Source: Candidatus Andeanibacterium colombiense
GTDB lineage: Bacteria > Pseudomonadota > Alphaproteobacteria > Sphingomonadales > Sphingomonadaceae
Assembly (NCBI GenBank): GCA_029202985.1
Contig: CP119316.1
Span: 2,418,001-2,482,000 of the forward strand
Direction: 5' to 3'
DNA length: 64,000 bases
Shown here: one piece after another, positions 50,705-58,891 of the stretch
How the letters are laid out: every line of letters begins with the position of its first letter
Numbering within the stretch: position 1 is the stretch's first letter
Made by a program: the position numbers and the translations under genes
The notes under the pieces: model-generated
Database searches by the model: none
What the model was told of the DNA's origin: nothing
Seen by the model: the letters and a program-made list of their open reading frames with translations, nothing else

Positions 50705-50824
50705 CTACTCTCGCAGATGCCAGAAATCTGCGTTTTTGGCTCAAATCCGTCGGTTACAGACGCTTCGTGGTGCAAAGAGGCGGTGCAAAACGCCTCACAG
50801 CGAAGGCGTTGGATTGTGGGAATC

Positions 50825-52651
50825 ATGACTAGGCATGTCGAGCGGGACAGGCGGAGCGGACGGCTTTCGTATCGGCGGGTTTACCCCGCGCCCCTCCGGC
50901 CTTTCGTTCCCCGCCAGACCCGCGAGCTGAAACGCTCTCTTGGAGCTGACCGCCTCACCCCGGAAGCTCTGTCGATTCTCGCCGATGCCGAGGCGGAATA
51001 CGAACGGACCCTTCAGGCAGCGCAGCGCAAGGCGAAGGGGAGCAGTCGCCCGCTTGCCGAGGCCGACATTGGCTTCCTCGCGCAGACTTACGCCCACCGG
51101 CTCCGCGCTAATCTCTCTGACACCCACTTTGACGGCTCGGATAGTCGCCGGTCGTGGCTGGGCGCCTCCGCATGGCGGCACGCTCCGTTCGCCTTCATGG
51201 ATCAAGCGGGTGCGGAATTGGCTGGGCGCGATGAGCCCTGGACCAACTCGCAGCGCATCCGCGAGGCGCTACCGGACCTGTTGGACGGCTGGCGGGCGCT
51301 CTGGGCGGACGGAGACCGCGCAGGCGTGACCGAGGCGGAAGGGCAGAGCGCCGACGATTTGCTTGCGGAGTTCGCGCTTAGCGCCAAGCCAGGCAGCGAC
51401 GAACACTTCGGCTTGTGCCTCGCGTTGCTCAAGGCCGACATTGCGGCGGGGGTCCAGCTCCAACGTCTTGTGAGCGAAGGACAGGACATTGAGCCTGTGC
51501 CGCTGCCGGATATGTCGGTCCCTGTCCCGGTTGCCGCTCCGAGTGCCGCGTCGAAGTCGCCCGGTTCGACGACCGGGGAGACCATGTCCAGCTTGGCCGA
51601 GAGTCTCATGAAGCAGACGGCGGACCCTGTCAGCGTGACCACCGCGCAGAGTTGGAAGACTGCCTTGCGCTTCTGGCGTGAGCTTTATGGTGAGCTGGAT
51701 TGCCATTCCATCACGCGGCGCAAAGTCTCCGAGTGGCTTGAGCTGCTCTCGCAGCGCCCAAAAGGCATTCCGAAGCGGCTGGACCGCAAAGCGCTGCCCG
51801 CCCTCGTCGAGCAATTCGAGGGGGACGCGAAAGTCGAGCGCATCGCTGGCAAGACCGTTCGCCAGCATTTGGGGTCCCTCTCGGCTATCTGGAACAAGGC
51901 GGAGAAGCGCGGCTTCATTGAGGCGCCGTCTAACCCGTTCTCCAACCATGACGTTCGCGTGGACGCCAAGACCGGGGGGCAACCCCTTACCGTTGGTGAG
52001 TTGAACGCGGTCTTTCGTCTGCCGGTATTTACGATAGGCGAGCGCCCCCGCGAGGGCCGAGGGGAGGCGGCCTATTGGATGCCGCTGCTTGCGCTCTTTA
52101 CGGGGGCGAGGCCGGGCGAGATTGCCCAGCTCATCCGTTCGGACTTCTGGCAGGACGAGAGCGGCAAATGGTTCATGCGCTACACGGACAAGGGCGAGCA
52201 TCCCGCTATTGGGCAGCGACACCTAAAGACTAGCCGCCACGGCACCGGCGAGCGGCAATTCCCGGTCCCGCAGGCGCTTATCGACTTGGGGCTTCCGGCA
52301 TATCTCAACTGGCTCTTGGAGCAGGGCCACGTCGCAATGTTCCCCAAGCTGCGGGCGACTGCGAAGGGTCTGCACGATAGCTGGAGCCGCTGGTGGGGGC
52401 CTTATGTCCGCGAACATGGCGCGATCCCGGCAGGCAAACGGCAGGCGAGGGAGTTCCGCCACAACTTCATGACAGCCCTGCGAGCCTCTGGCGTGACCGA
52501 CGAAGCAATCTCTTACCTTGCCGGGCATTCCGTGAGGGGAGGGAGCACCACGCGGCTATACGGGGACCGCTCGCCCTATGGTGCGGAGATTGAGAAGCTC
52601 CGGTTCGAAGGGCTGGACTTGAGCGCTGTGAGGCCGTGGAGGGCCAGTTAG
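50825..52651 (+). CDS. Tyrosine recombinase (integrase)
   Basis: The protein has 608 residues from the ATG at 50825. The same frame is open far upstream through the tRNA, but only sequence after 50825 has integrase character. Residues ~1-130 look like a DUF6538-type N-terminal part. Residues ~270-380 form the SAM-like core-binding domain. The catalytic domain has Arg in FTGARPGEIAQL, H546 (FRHNFMTAL), H568 (AGHSVRGG) and the nucleophile Y579 (TRLYGD). It would catalyse integration and excision at tRNA-Leu, whose 3' end lies 120 bases upstream. Confidence 0.92.
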   Translation: MTRHVERDRRSGRLSYRRVYPAPLRPFVPRQTRELKRSLGADRLTPEALSILADAEAEYERTLQAAQRKAKGSSRPLAEADIGFLAQTYAHRLRANLSDTHFDGSDSRRSWLGASAWRHAPFAFMDQAGAELAGRDEPWTNSQRIREALPDLLDGWRALWADGDRAGVTEAEGQSADDLLAEFALSAKPGSDEHFGLCLALLKADIAAGVQLQRLVSEGQDIEPVPLPDMSVPVPVAAPSAASKSPGSTTGETMSSLAESLMKQTADPVSVTTAQSWKTALRFWRELYGELDCHSITRRKVSEWLELLSQRPKGIPKRLDRKALPALVEQFEGDAKVERIAGKTVRQHLGSLSAIWNKAEKRGFIEAPSNPFSNHDVRVDAKTGGQPLTVGELNAVFRLPVFTIGERPREGRGEAAYWMPLLALFTGARPGEIAQLIRSDFWQDESGKWFMRYTDKGEHPAIGQRHLKTSRHGTGERQFPVPQALIDLGLPAYLNWLLEQGHVAMFPKLRATAKGLHDSWSRWWGPYVREHGAIPAGKRQAREFRHNFMTALRASGVTDEAISYLAGHSVRGGSTTRLYGDRSPYGAEIEKLRFEGLDLSAVRPWRAS

Positions 52652-52691
52652 TGGCCCGATTAGCATTGCGGCCTCTCGTGCCGGACGCTTG

Positions 52692-53825
52692 TTATATTGC
52701 CGGGAGAGCGGGCTGCAAGACAGCTGTCCGATTGACAGCGGAGAGCGCCCGCAAATTCCGGGCGAACGGTTCCGTTACTCCCCCGCGCGAGACCTGAAGC
52801 AACTCGTTGAGGCCGTTCACGCTCGTCAAATAGATGCTCTCATAGCGACAAATGGGAATCTGATAGTTGTTGGCGAAGCGCCGATCGGGCCCGCCATTTT
52901 TGTTAGGATGCTTCCACGTCTGTCCAATAATTTGGGTATCGTGCGGCACGGTGCCGTCTTCGATGAAGTTGGACGGTTCCCATCGAATGGAGAGAGTATC
53001 GTATGATACAGCGCCGACCTTGTTGCTCTCGACCACGAGTAGAAAATCAGGGAGGAAGAACAGGGTCTCTTTCCCGCATTTGATTGCCGGGGGAGTGATG
53101 TTGCTCGTAACTACACGGGGTAGAGAATAGTCGAAAACAGTTGGCCTTTTATCGACGATATGCGCAGCACCCGCGTTCCGCTTCCATGTATGAATGTCCC
53201 GGACCGCCCCACTGGCGTCCACATGCCACTTCCCCGCACATTTCATCATTGCGTCGAAGGAAGTAGTAACCAATTCATAGGCGGCAAGATTGGCGTCAGT
53301 CAGGTCATACATTAGAATTGAAGTTCGCCGGTAGCTGTCGAACCAGCCCCCAATCCAAAGGGCCAAGCCCACTAAAATAGCGCCCCCGATGAAACCTCCA
53401 ACTCCCGCTATAACAGTTGCCAGTAGGGCGACAGCTGCCGCCGTCCAACCTAGTGCCACCCGCAATGACGTCGAGATTTGCTTCGCGTTCAACTCCGCAA
53501 GTATGTCTGAAAAGCGAGCGTCCTCCATTTCCATCACGTCGCCCGAGGAAATTCTCACCATTTCCACGTTAGGCTCCGAGGTGCCTAGAGGGCGTGGCGG
53601 GGGGTTGGGCGCTGGGAATGTTGCCGAGGCTGTCTTGCGCTGCCCCGTGCCGCTCGGAATGGTGGACCTGTAATAAAGCCCGCCCCTTCCCGCGTGGATG
53701 TAGTGCCCGCGCGGACCCGTCCCTATGCGAAGCCCTTTAATGCCAGCGGAAATTCCCACCCCGCTTTTCGATAGATTAAATCGAAACGGCCCAGCCTTTA
53801 CCGACTTTCGAATATAGAACGGCAT
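52692..53825 (-). CDS. DUF4236 membrane protein
   Basis: The protein has 377 residues. The first ~60 residues are the DUF4236 domain (FNLSKSGVGISAGIKGLRIG, GPRGHYIHAGRGGLYYR). Two membrane helices occupy residues ~122-162 (TAAAVALLATVIAGVGGFIGG and following). The C-terminal ~200 residues (KWHVDASGAVRDIHTWKRNA, ETLFFLPDFLLVVESNKVGAVSYD) resemble PH-like sensor domains found with this family. The function is unknown; DUF4236 proteins are common on mobile elements. It is convergent with the integrase gene. Confidence 0.82.
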   Translation of the reverse strand: MPFYIRKSVKAGPFRFNLSKSGVGISAGIKGLRIGTGPRGHYIHAGRGGLYYRSTIPSGTGQRKTASATFPAPNPPPRPLGTSEPNVEMVRISSGDVMEMEDARFSDILAELNAKQISTSLRVALGWTAAAVALLATVIAGVGGFIGGAILVGLALWIGGWFDSYRRTSILMYDLTDANLAAYELVTTSFDAMMKCAGKWHVDASGAVRDIHTWKRNAGAAHIVDKRPTVFDYSLPRVVTSNITPPAIKCGKETLFFLPDFLLVVESNKVGAVSYDTLSIRWEPSNFIEDGTVPHDTQIIGQTWKHPNKNGGPDRRFANNYQIPICRYESIYLTSVNGLNELLQVSRGGVTEPFARNLRALSAVNRTAVLQPALPAI

Positions 53826-54317
53826 GTGTCCCCCCGTTGAAATTCAAATTGCACTGCTCAACATTTCTACCCTTACGGGCAGCAGTTCGCGGCCCGTCCC
53901 CCCTGGGGGTGCCCTTCGAGCGGGGCAGATGGGTCCCCAAACGCCAGCGCCGCGCAGAGCAGCCCCAGCCAAGCGGGTCCTGTCGATCACATACCGCCTC
54001 CCCTGCGCCGGTTCGCTCGCTCAAAAGCCGGTCGCCTGAGCGCCGACTTAACCAATCGAATTTCTTCTGTTTTACGGCGAAAATTCTAGCCGAATCGTGA
54101 AGCGAAAAACCGCAATTAATTCAACGGGATAAGCCGAAGCTCGAATAAAGCACCCACTTTAGGAGAGAACGCAACAACAGCATCCCCGGATTTCCACGTA
54201 ACACAACCTGCGGCTCCTGTTGCCAGCCCCGCAAAAAGACCGCCCGCCGAATAAACTGCGGATTTACCCAGAGCGACCCGTTCCGCTCTGCCCCAAACCC
54301 ACTCCAACCGAGACCCC
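53826..54317. other. Intergenic region in the element
   Basis: No convincing gene is present. Part of it (54030-54200) is richer in A+T than the neighbouring chromosome (TTCTTCTGTTTTACGGCGAAAATTC and AATTAATTCAACG types), which is typical of promoter or replication regions of acquired elements. A minus-strand frame 54116-54319 could code for 67 residues but has no ribosome-binding site. Confidence 0.5.
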
Positions 54318-54626
54318 ATGACCACAAAATCATTCGCCAAGCGGCGGATGCGCCCATTCCCCGTGAGCGCACCTGAAGCCGCTCCCCAGACAGTGGCCGA
54401 GTTCGTCGAACACGCACTCGCCAACCCTCCCGCCCCTCCCGTCCGCGAACCGGCCCCCAAGCGCCCGCCAGCCCGCCCCTCCGGCATCTGGGCAGACATG
54501 ACGCCCGAGGAACGCTCGGCTTATGGCAAGCGCCTCGCCGCGATGCGGACTAGCGAGCAAATGAAGCGCCCTCACAAACGTCCGCGCGGCCCTCGCGGCT
54601 GGGCTGCGGAAGCCACCCGGACTTGA
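54318..54626 (+). CDS. Hypothetical Pro/Arg-rich protein
   Basis: The frame codes for 102 residues. A Pro-rich middle (NPPAPPVREPAPKRPPARPS) is followed by WADMTPEERSAYGKRLAAMR, a helix with the MTPEER pattern often seen in small phage or plasmid proteins, and a basic tail. No family is recognised. Its stop overlaps a TTG that begins another short frame. Composition alone could also produce such a frame, so confidence is limited. Confidence 0.45.
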   Translation: MTTKSFAKRRMRPFPVSAPEAAPQTVAEFVEHALANPPAPPVREPAPKRPPARPSGIWADMTPEERSAYGKRLAAMRTSEQMKRPHKRPRGPRGWAAEATRT

Positions 54627-54796
54627 GCGCGGCTGATCGCGAGATTGTCGGAGCTGCTATTTCCAGCATCGGCAACACGTCGAGCCGGGAGGCAGCACAG
54701 GGCATTGCGACCGATGCTCTCGATCGGCTGGGCGCTGACAAGCGGGAGAGCGCCCGCTCTCTGCTCTCGCCGCTCGTTGCCCAGATCAAACGGTAA
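54623..54796 (+). CDS. Possible small helical protein (TTG start)
   Basis: The frame codes for 57 residues. A TTG overlaps the upstream stop (TTGA), the same coupling form as the DUF2218 gene. The sequence SAADREIVGAAISSIGNTSS continues as an amphipathic helix series ending in LVAQIKR. It has balanced composition and lacks the Arg/Pro excess typical of chance frames in GC-rich DNA. No family is recognised. Confidence 0.35.
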   Translation: MSAADREIVGAAISSIGNTSSREAAQGIATDALDRLGADKRESARSLLSPLVAQIKR

Positions 54797-54807
54797 CGGC
54801 GATAGCC

Positions 54808-55146
54808 CCTAGGAGTCGATTTAGAGTCCATACAGCACCTCGGGTGCCTCTAACCTACCCATGTAGCCGGAAGGCCCCTGAAGGCGCTGTATGAGTCTGA
54901 AATTGACTCCTGGGGGCATTGCGATTGCCTGAAGCCCCTGCATCATGTCCCCATCGGTCCCCATCACGCAGGACCGATGAGCTGGCCGACTTTCTGTCCT
55001 AGTATGACATAGGGTCGTCAGGGAGACGTGCAGATTGCTTAAAGTCTACCTTACGCTTCACTAAGTGGAGACAGAGAGGAATCTTTAGAAGACTTAGGGT
55101 TAGGCGTAAGGGGAAGACCCTCTCATTCCCTCTTAGCTGGGTCTTC
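54808..55146. other. Non-coding region with four inverted repeats
   Basis: Four structures are seen. (1) Imperfect 29-base arms at 54808-54836 and 54886-54914 (both read CC-AGGAGTC-ATTT...ATACAGC). (2) CATCGGTCC/GGACCGATG at 54952-54979 with a 10-base loop. (3) CCTTACGC/GCGTAAGG at 55049-55056 and 55104-55111. (4) GAAGACCC/GGGTCTTC at 55113-55120 and 55139-55146. No coding frame is supported. It may be an origin, a transfer or packaging site, or a structured RNA. Confidence 0.6.
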
Positions 55147-55651
55147 AATCTTGAGGGTCTTGAGCCTCGCTGGGCGTGACGAAATGTCTCCGTATGTCCT
55201 CTCGCGTTATCCCGTAGTCCGCCGCGAGCTTCCGCCCGGCATCTGTCAGTCGCACCCGCGTTGCGACGGCTCTGCCTGTCGCTCGGTCCTGAAAGCCCGG
55301 AGCAATCTCGACCAGCCCCGCGCCTTGCAGGGCGTCCAGCACTTTGCCGAAATGAACCCGGCTGACAGGCTCGCCGGTAAAGCTCCCGTTGGCGAGCGGT
55401 CGCCGGGTCCACCCGTCGCCCCACTCTGCCTCCAACGCCCCGAGCAGCCCGGCCCATGTCGCTCCTAGCGCCTGCTCGATCCCGGCAACGCTGGTGGGGC
55501 GCTGGGGAGGCAGAGAGGCGAGAACGATAGAGGCGAGGCAACGGGAAACGAGCCGCCCAGCTTCGGGCGAGACAGGGCGCCCCGCCAGCCGCAGGACCGG
55601 AGGGGCGTAGCGCCTCGCTCGGGCAATCTCGGTTCGGCTCGTTTCCGTCAT
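55145..55651 (-). CDS. Winged-helix-like protein of unknown function
   Basis: The protein has 168 residues. The C-terminal part is predicted to be a winged helix: a recognition-type helix in VHFGKVLDALQGAGLVEI followed by a beta wing ATGRAVATRVRLTDAGRKLA. It could be a replication or transcription regulator of the element. It follows the next gene upstream by 4 bases. Its 3' end touches the inverted-repeat region. Confidence 0.6.
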   Translation of the reverse strand: MTETSRTEIARARRYAPPVLRLAGRPVSPEAGRLVSRCLASIVLASLPPQRPTSVAGIEQALGATWAGLLGALEAEWGDGWTRRPLANGSFTGEPVSRVHFGKVLDALQGAGLVEIAPGFQDRATGRAVATRVRLTDAGRKLAADYGITREDIRRHFVTPSEAQDPQD

Positions 55652-55654
55652 GGC

Positions 55655-55951
55655 TCAAATGGTCAACACGCTCTGCTCTGTGTTTTTGCCATAGCGTTCA
55701 ATCAGTAGCTTCGCGAGCGCCGCGCCTTGCGTGTCGCTAAGGGCGAGCTGCCGAACGTCGCCCGTGATCTCATTGGCCTGCTCGATAATCTGGCCAAGGT
55801 CGCCCATGTCATAGACTTGGAGCGCCTCGTAATCGCCGTCTGCCGCAATTTGAAAATCAATGCCCAATTGGACCCCCTGTGTAATGCGCGGGGCGTCCCG
55901 TGCCCCGTTCGCCCCACCTGAATCATCGGAACGCTCTTGGCAAGAAAACAT
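55655..55951 (-). CDS. Hypothetical small protein
   Basis: The protein has 98 residues with no recognised family. The C-terminal two thirds (FQIAADGDYEALQVYDMGDL, GAALAKLLIERYGKN) are acidic and helical with a plausible globular composition. The N-terminal 25 residues may not be translated. It is probably cotranscribed with the winged-helix gene. Confidence 0.5.
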   Translation of the reverse strand: MFSCQERSDDSGGANGARDAPRITQGVQLGIDFQIAADGDYEALQVYDMGDLGQIIEQANEITGDVRQLALSDTQGAALAKLLIERYGKNTEQSVLTI

Positions 55952-56025
55952 TGTATTTCAATGCTTTGTCTACAATTTGAGACTGTCCACAATTGGAGGC
56001 GAACACCATTTTCCAGTGGGTTGCG

Positions 56026-56883
56026 CTAGCTTTCCTTTGCCGCCTGCCGCCTCGTGATGTGCAGAAACGCGTGGATGGTATTGAGGTAGTGATAGAACAT
56101 CCAACTCAACCACACCGCCTGATCGTATTGAAGTTTTTGCCTTTGGTTCATGTGGCGAATGCCGAAGTTGTTAGCGAGGTCGAAAAGCTCGTTTTCGTCT
56201 TCCTTCAACAAGGCCGTTTTGATCTGGGGCCGGAGCCATTCAAGAACGTCCGCCAAATCGCGGACCGCGTCTTTTCGGTCTGCAATGCTGCTGCCATGCC
56301 GTCGAAATTTAACAGTGGCATCGGCAACTTTCTGCGCTGTTGAAGCATCGGCTCCGGTCAACGGGGCACCGACGAGAGTAGACATCCCGCGCGGTGGCAA
56401 ACTTAGTAGTTCGCCGCTCTCGGTTAGTTCCCATCCCTCGCCGTATCTTTTAAGCGGGACGTTGATGCGCTCACGGAACTCCGCGCGGCCTTCGTCGCGG
56501 TCGAAGTCACTGTAATGGTAGCCACAGTTATTCCAGCCATGCATACTTTTGCTGCGGGGTTTGCTGATGTGATCGTATAAAAACTCGATCATCGTGAAAG
56601 TGTCATCTTCGTCGTAATGCCCGTGCTGAGTGTCCAGCGGCCAAAGGTTCGGACGTTCAAGCGCGAGTTTGGCATATGCAGCCACATTGCTGCCAACAGA
56701 GCCGGGGTCAAAGCCAGAGTCGACACATTCGAACCCGAAAGCTTCGACGAAATAGCCGCTATGATCGTAGTGCTGATAGGCACTGAATAGAAGTTCGCGA
56801 AGGTCTTCAAAGCTTAGGCTCGCAGCGGTCGCCCCGTATTTTCGAGCCGCGTAGTAAGGTCGGGGCTTAATGCTGTTGTCCAT
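56026..56883 (-). CDS. Unknown protein with abortive-infection-like C-terminus
   Basis: The protein has 285 residues. The N-terminal ~150 residues (LSFEDLRELLFSAYQHYDHS, DTQHGHYDEDDTFTMIEFLY) resemble no family I can name. The C-terminal ~90 residues (ALLKEDENELFDLANNFGIR, then KLQYDQAVWLSWMFYHYLNT IHAFL) look like the helical C-terminal domain found in Abi-type and HEPN-associated defence proteins. The gene is AT-richer than the chromosome and lies beside a recombinase on the element, as defence cargo often does. A defence role is inference. Confidence 0.6.
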   Translation of the reverse strand: MDNSIKPRPYYAARKYGATAASLSFEDLRELLFSAYQHYDHSGYFVEAFGFECVDSGFDPGSVGSNVAAYAKLALERPNLWPLDTQHGHYDEDDTFTMIEFLYDHISKPRSKSMHGWNNCGYHYSDFDRDEGRAEFRERINVPLKRYGEGWELTESGELLSLPPRGMSTLVGAPLTGADASTAQKVADATVKFRRHGSSIADRKDAVRDLADVLEWLRPQIKTALLKEDENELFDLANNFGIRHMNQRQKLQYDQAVWLSWMFYHYLNTIHAFLHITRRQAAKES

Positions 56884-56934
56884 ACAGTCGTTTTAGCCTT
56901 TCTACCTGCTCCGCGGAAGGGGACCATGTGCGCC

Positions 56935-57642
56935 TTATCCCTCACAAATTCGCAGCACTGCCGCGCAGTTACCCAGCCGTTCGAGCAAGTTCCGCACCGA
57001 GCTGGGGTGCCACTTGCCCCCGCGAGGCGTAACGATCCCGCGACCATTCAACGCCTCCGCCAGCGCCGCCAGAGACGTAGCGCCCTCCGCGCGGATAGAT
57101 GCGATCTCCGGGGCCAGCCGGGCCGCATGAGCGTCCGCCCCGGCCTTCACCGCGTCGATAGCCGCCTCGTTGCCCTTAGCAGCCCTACGGAGCGCAGCGG
57201 CCCCGTTCGGGTTGCCCAGCCGCGTCCCCCGCGCCTTCGCCGCCGCAAGTGCCTCAATGGTCCGCCGCGAGATAGCTTTGCGCTCCGCCTGGGCGACTGC
57301 TGCCATGATGTGGACAGTCAGCTCATTTGCTTCCGGCATGTCCGCCGCGAGGAAGCGAGCGCCGCTGTCTTGCAGGGCAGCGAGGAATGCCACGCTACGC
57401 GAGAGACGATCCAGCTTGGCGACCATGAGCGTTGCCCCCGTCACCTTGGCCCTGTGCAGCGCAGCGGCCAGCTCGGGACGATCATCACGCTTGCCGCTCT
57501 CGACCTCTGTAAAGTCCGCAATGATCTCCCAGCCTCGCGCCCGGCACTCGCGAGAGACCGCCTCGCGCTGGGCGTCCAGCCCCAGCCCGGAGCGACCCTG
57601 CCCAGCCGTGGAGACCCGGTAATAGGCGACGACCTTGCACAT
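56935..57642 (-). CDS. Small serine recombinase (resolvase/invertase family)
   Basis: The protein has 235 residues. The catalytic Ser is S11 (YYRVSTAGQGRSGLGLDAQ), with the conserved Arg-rich TLMVAKLDRLSRS segment and the E-helix around NELTVHIMAAVAQAERKAIS. The C-terminal ~80 residues (SLAALAEALNGRGIVTPRGG KWHPSSVRNLL) form a helix-turn-helix domain. It would act on the dyad site 9 bases upstream of its start. No transposase is adjacent, so it may resolve dimers, invert a segment or control the element. Confidence 0.9.
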   Translation of the reverse strand: MCKVVAYYRVSTAGQGRSGLGLDAQREAVSRECRARGWEIIADFTEVESGKRDDRPELAAALHRAKVTGATLMVAKLDRLSRSVAFLAALQDSGARFLAADMPEANELTVHIMAAVAQAERKAISRRTIEALAAAKARGTRLGNPNGAAALRRAAKGNEAAIDAVKAGADAHAARLAPEIASIRAEGATSLAALAEALNGRGIVTPRGGKWHPSSVRNLLERLGNCAAVLRICEG

Positions 57643-57650
57643 GATGCTAT

Positions 57651-57694
57651 CCCATACAAATCTGCGTAACGACCGTTAGGCCGTTTTGTATGGG
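57651..57694. promoter_or_regulatory. Concentric dyad, likely recombination/operator site of the serine recombinase
   Basis: The outer arms CCCATACAAA (57651-57660) and TTTGTATGGG (57685-57694) and the inner arms TAACG (57667-57671) and CGTTA (57674-57678) share the same centre, between 57672 and 57673. 18 of 22 half-site positions are symmetric around a central AC dinucleotide. This is the form of a serine-recombinase crossover site. Confidence 0.7.
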
Positions 57695-57996
57695 CCTGTC
57701 AACCGCCCAATGTCCGGGGGCAAGCGAATGGATAGGGAGGCGAACGCGAGCGGGCGCGAAGCGCGATCTAATGGCAACGGGACAACGAAGGAACGCGAGG
57801 GCAGCACGGCGCAGGCGGCGGAGGGCAGGCTGGGGAGGCAGGGGATTGAATTGCCTTTGCCCGCGCAACGGGTCCCCTTTCAGTGCTGGCAGGGTTCCCC
57901 CGAGGCGGCAGGCGATTTCGATTTCGAAAAGGCCGTTAAAGCGCCGGGTTGTTTGTTGTTATTCGGCCTTTGCGGTGAGTGCGGCGCTCCCGAAAT
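57695..57996. other. Intergenic region with doubtful frames
   Basis: Two overlapping plus-strand frames (57686-58000 and 57690-58079) exist, but their Arg/Gly/Ala-rich sequences and lack of ribosome-binding sites argue against coding. Nothing else is seen. Confidence 0.5.
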
Positions 57997-58524
57997 TTAA
58001 AGCTTATAGCGGCTCCGGCGCTTGTCATAGGGGAGCCCCCCCTCACCGACGAACAGCCGCTCCGCTCGTCCCATCGTAGTCACACCTACATAGACCCTTG
58101 GCACCCACAGCCAGCGCATGACCCAAAACCGACTCGCGGTTCGGCTAAGCGCCGTTGGATTCAGATAGATACGAGTAGACGACTTTGGCTCTATGACGCG
58201 AGGGAAAGCGGGATAGTCGGGGTCTTCGCTATCGAACGGCCAGACCCCTGTGCTGAAGCGAAAGACGTTTAGAATGCGGACTCGAATAACGTTGATTGGC
58301 AGTTCGTCTACGCTCTGGATAACGATCACGGGCCAATCTTCAGGCCCCATAGTTTCCCATGTTACGTGCGCTTGGTAACGCTCGCGCCCTTTCCACCAAG
58401 CGGTTACGATGCCCGCACCCCAAGCGAGGGCCAAGCCACCGGCAGATTTGATCGTCTCGAAATCCGATGCCCACGCCACAAACCTATTCAATGCTCCCGC
58501 CAGCGCCATTGCGCCCCCCCTCAT
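57997..58524 (-). CDS. Hypothetical protein with N-terminal membrane helix
   Basis: The protein has 175 residues from the ATG at 58524, which overlaps the stop of the upstream gene (TGATG). One membrane helix is likely at residues ~24-42 (AGGLALAWGAGIVTAWW). The rest (VTWETMGPEDWPVIVIQSVD, LPINVIRVRILNVFRF) looks like a beta-rich domain. No family is recognised. Together with the next gene it forms a two-gene unit at the right end of the element. Confidence 0.6.
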   Translation of the reverse strand: MRGGAMALAGALNRFVAWASDFETIKSAGGLALAWGAGIVTAWWKGRERYQAHVTWETMGPEDWPVIVIQSVDELPINVIRVRILNVFRFSTGVWPFDSEDPDYPAFPRVIEPKSSTRIYLNPTALSRTASRFWVMRWLWVPRVYVGVTTMGRAERLFVGEGGLPYDKRRSRYKL

Positions 58525-58826
58525 CAACCCGGCAGGCTTAAAGGCAGCTCAACGCTCCCTCCGTGCTGCCATTCAAACTCCAAGACCCCATGCCGATAGT
58601 CAGTCACAATCCGGGCAAATACTAGCAGTAGCGCCCCGTTGATAGCAGCCACGTCCAACGGGTCCCCTTCCTCCGCCTCTAGGGTCCCCAGCAGCCGCTC
58701 AATCCGCGCTTGGACAGTAAGCCCCGCAACGTCAGCCCGGCGGGACTCAATGCGGCGGAGAGTTCGAGTCCTCGCTAGGGACTCGAATTGCTCGCCAAGC
58801 TTGAAGAAGGTGCAAAAAGGAGGCAC
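58524..58826 (-). CDS. Hypothetical small protein at the right end of the element
   Basis: The frame codes for 100 residues with a GTG start. The sequence GLTVQARIERLLGTLEAEEG then INGALLLVFARIVTDYRHGV is plausible as a helical protein. The first ~20 residues are uncertain. It lies 66 bases inside attR. The gene is coupled to the membrane-helix protein gene. Confidence 0.5.
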   Translation of the reverse strand: MPPFCTFFKLGEQFESLARTRTLRRIESRRADVAGLTVQARIERLLGTLEAEEGDPLDVAAINGALLLVFARIVTDYRHGVLEFEWQHGGSVELPLSLPG

Positions 58827-58891
58827 AAGGCCGACACGAAGTGTCTAGGAAACCCACGGAAATCCTAGAGTTTTGGTGCGCGACCGGCTAA

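Noticed and set aside
49538..50824. Upstream extension of the integrase frame through the tRNA and antisense to the NDUFA9-like gene
   Set aside because: The frame is open by chance. It crosses tRNA-Leu, and integrase-type sequence starts after 50825.
54116..54319. Minus-strand frame (67 codons from 54319) facing the frame at 54318
   Set aside because: The two ATGs overlap in CATG, there is no ribosome-binding site on this strand, and no family pattern. At most one of the two is real, and the plus-strand frame looks slightly better.
57667..57678. TAACGACCGTTA as a third copy of the TAACGATCGTTA operator
   Set aside because: It is the inner dyad of the serine-recombinase site, lacks the ATAAT extension and has a different centre.
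57686..58079. Two overlapping plus-strand frames upstream of the unknown genes at the right end of the element
   Set aside because: Arg/Gly/Ala-rich sequences, mutual overlap and lack of start signals suggest they are not genes.
58762..58773. GTTCGAGTCCTC near attR as a second attachment site
   Set aside because: It shares only 12 bases with the tRNA T-arm, diverges at once after that and lies inside a coding frame; the 17-bp repeat at 58892 is the better end.
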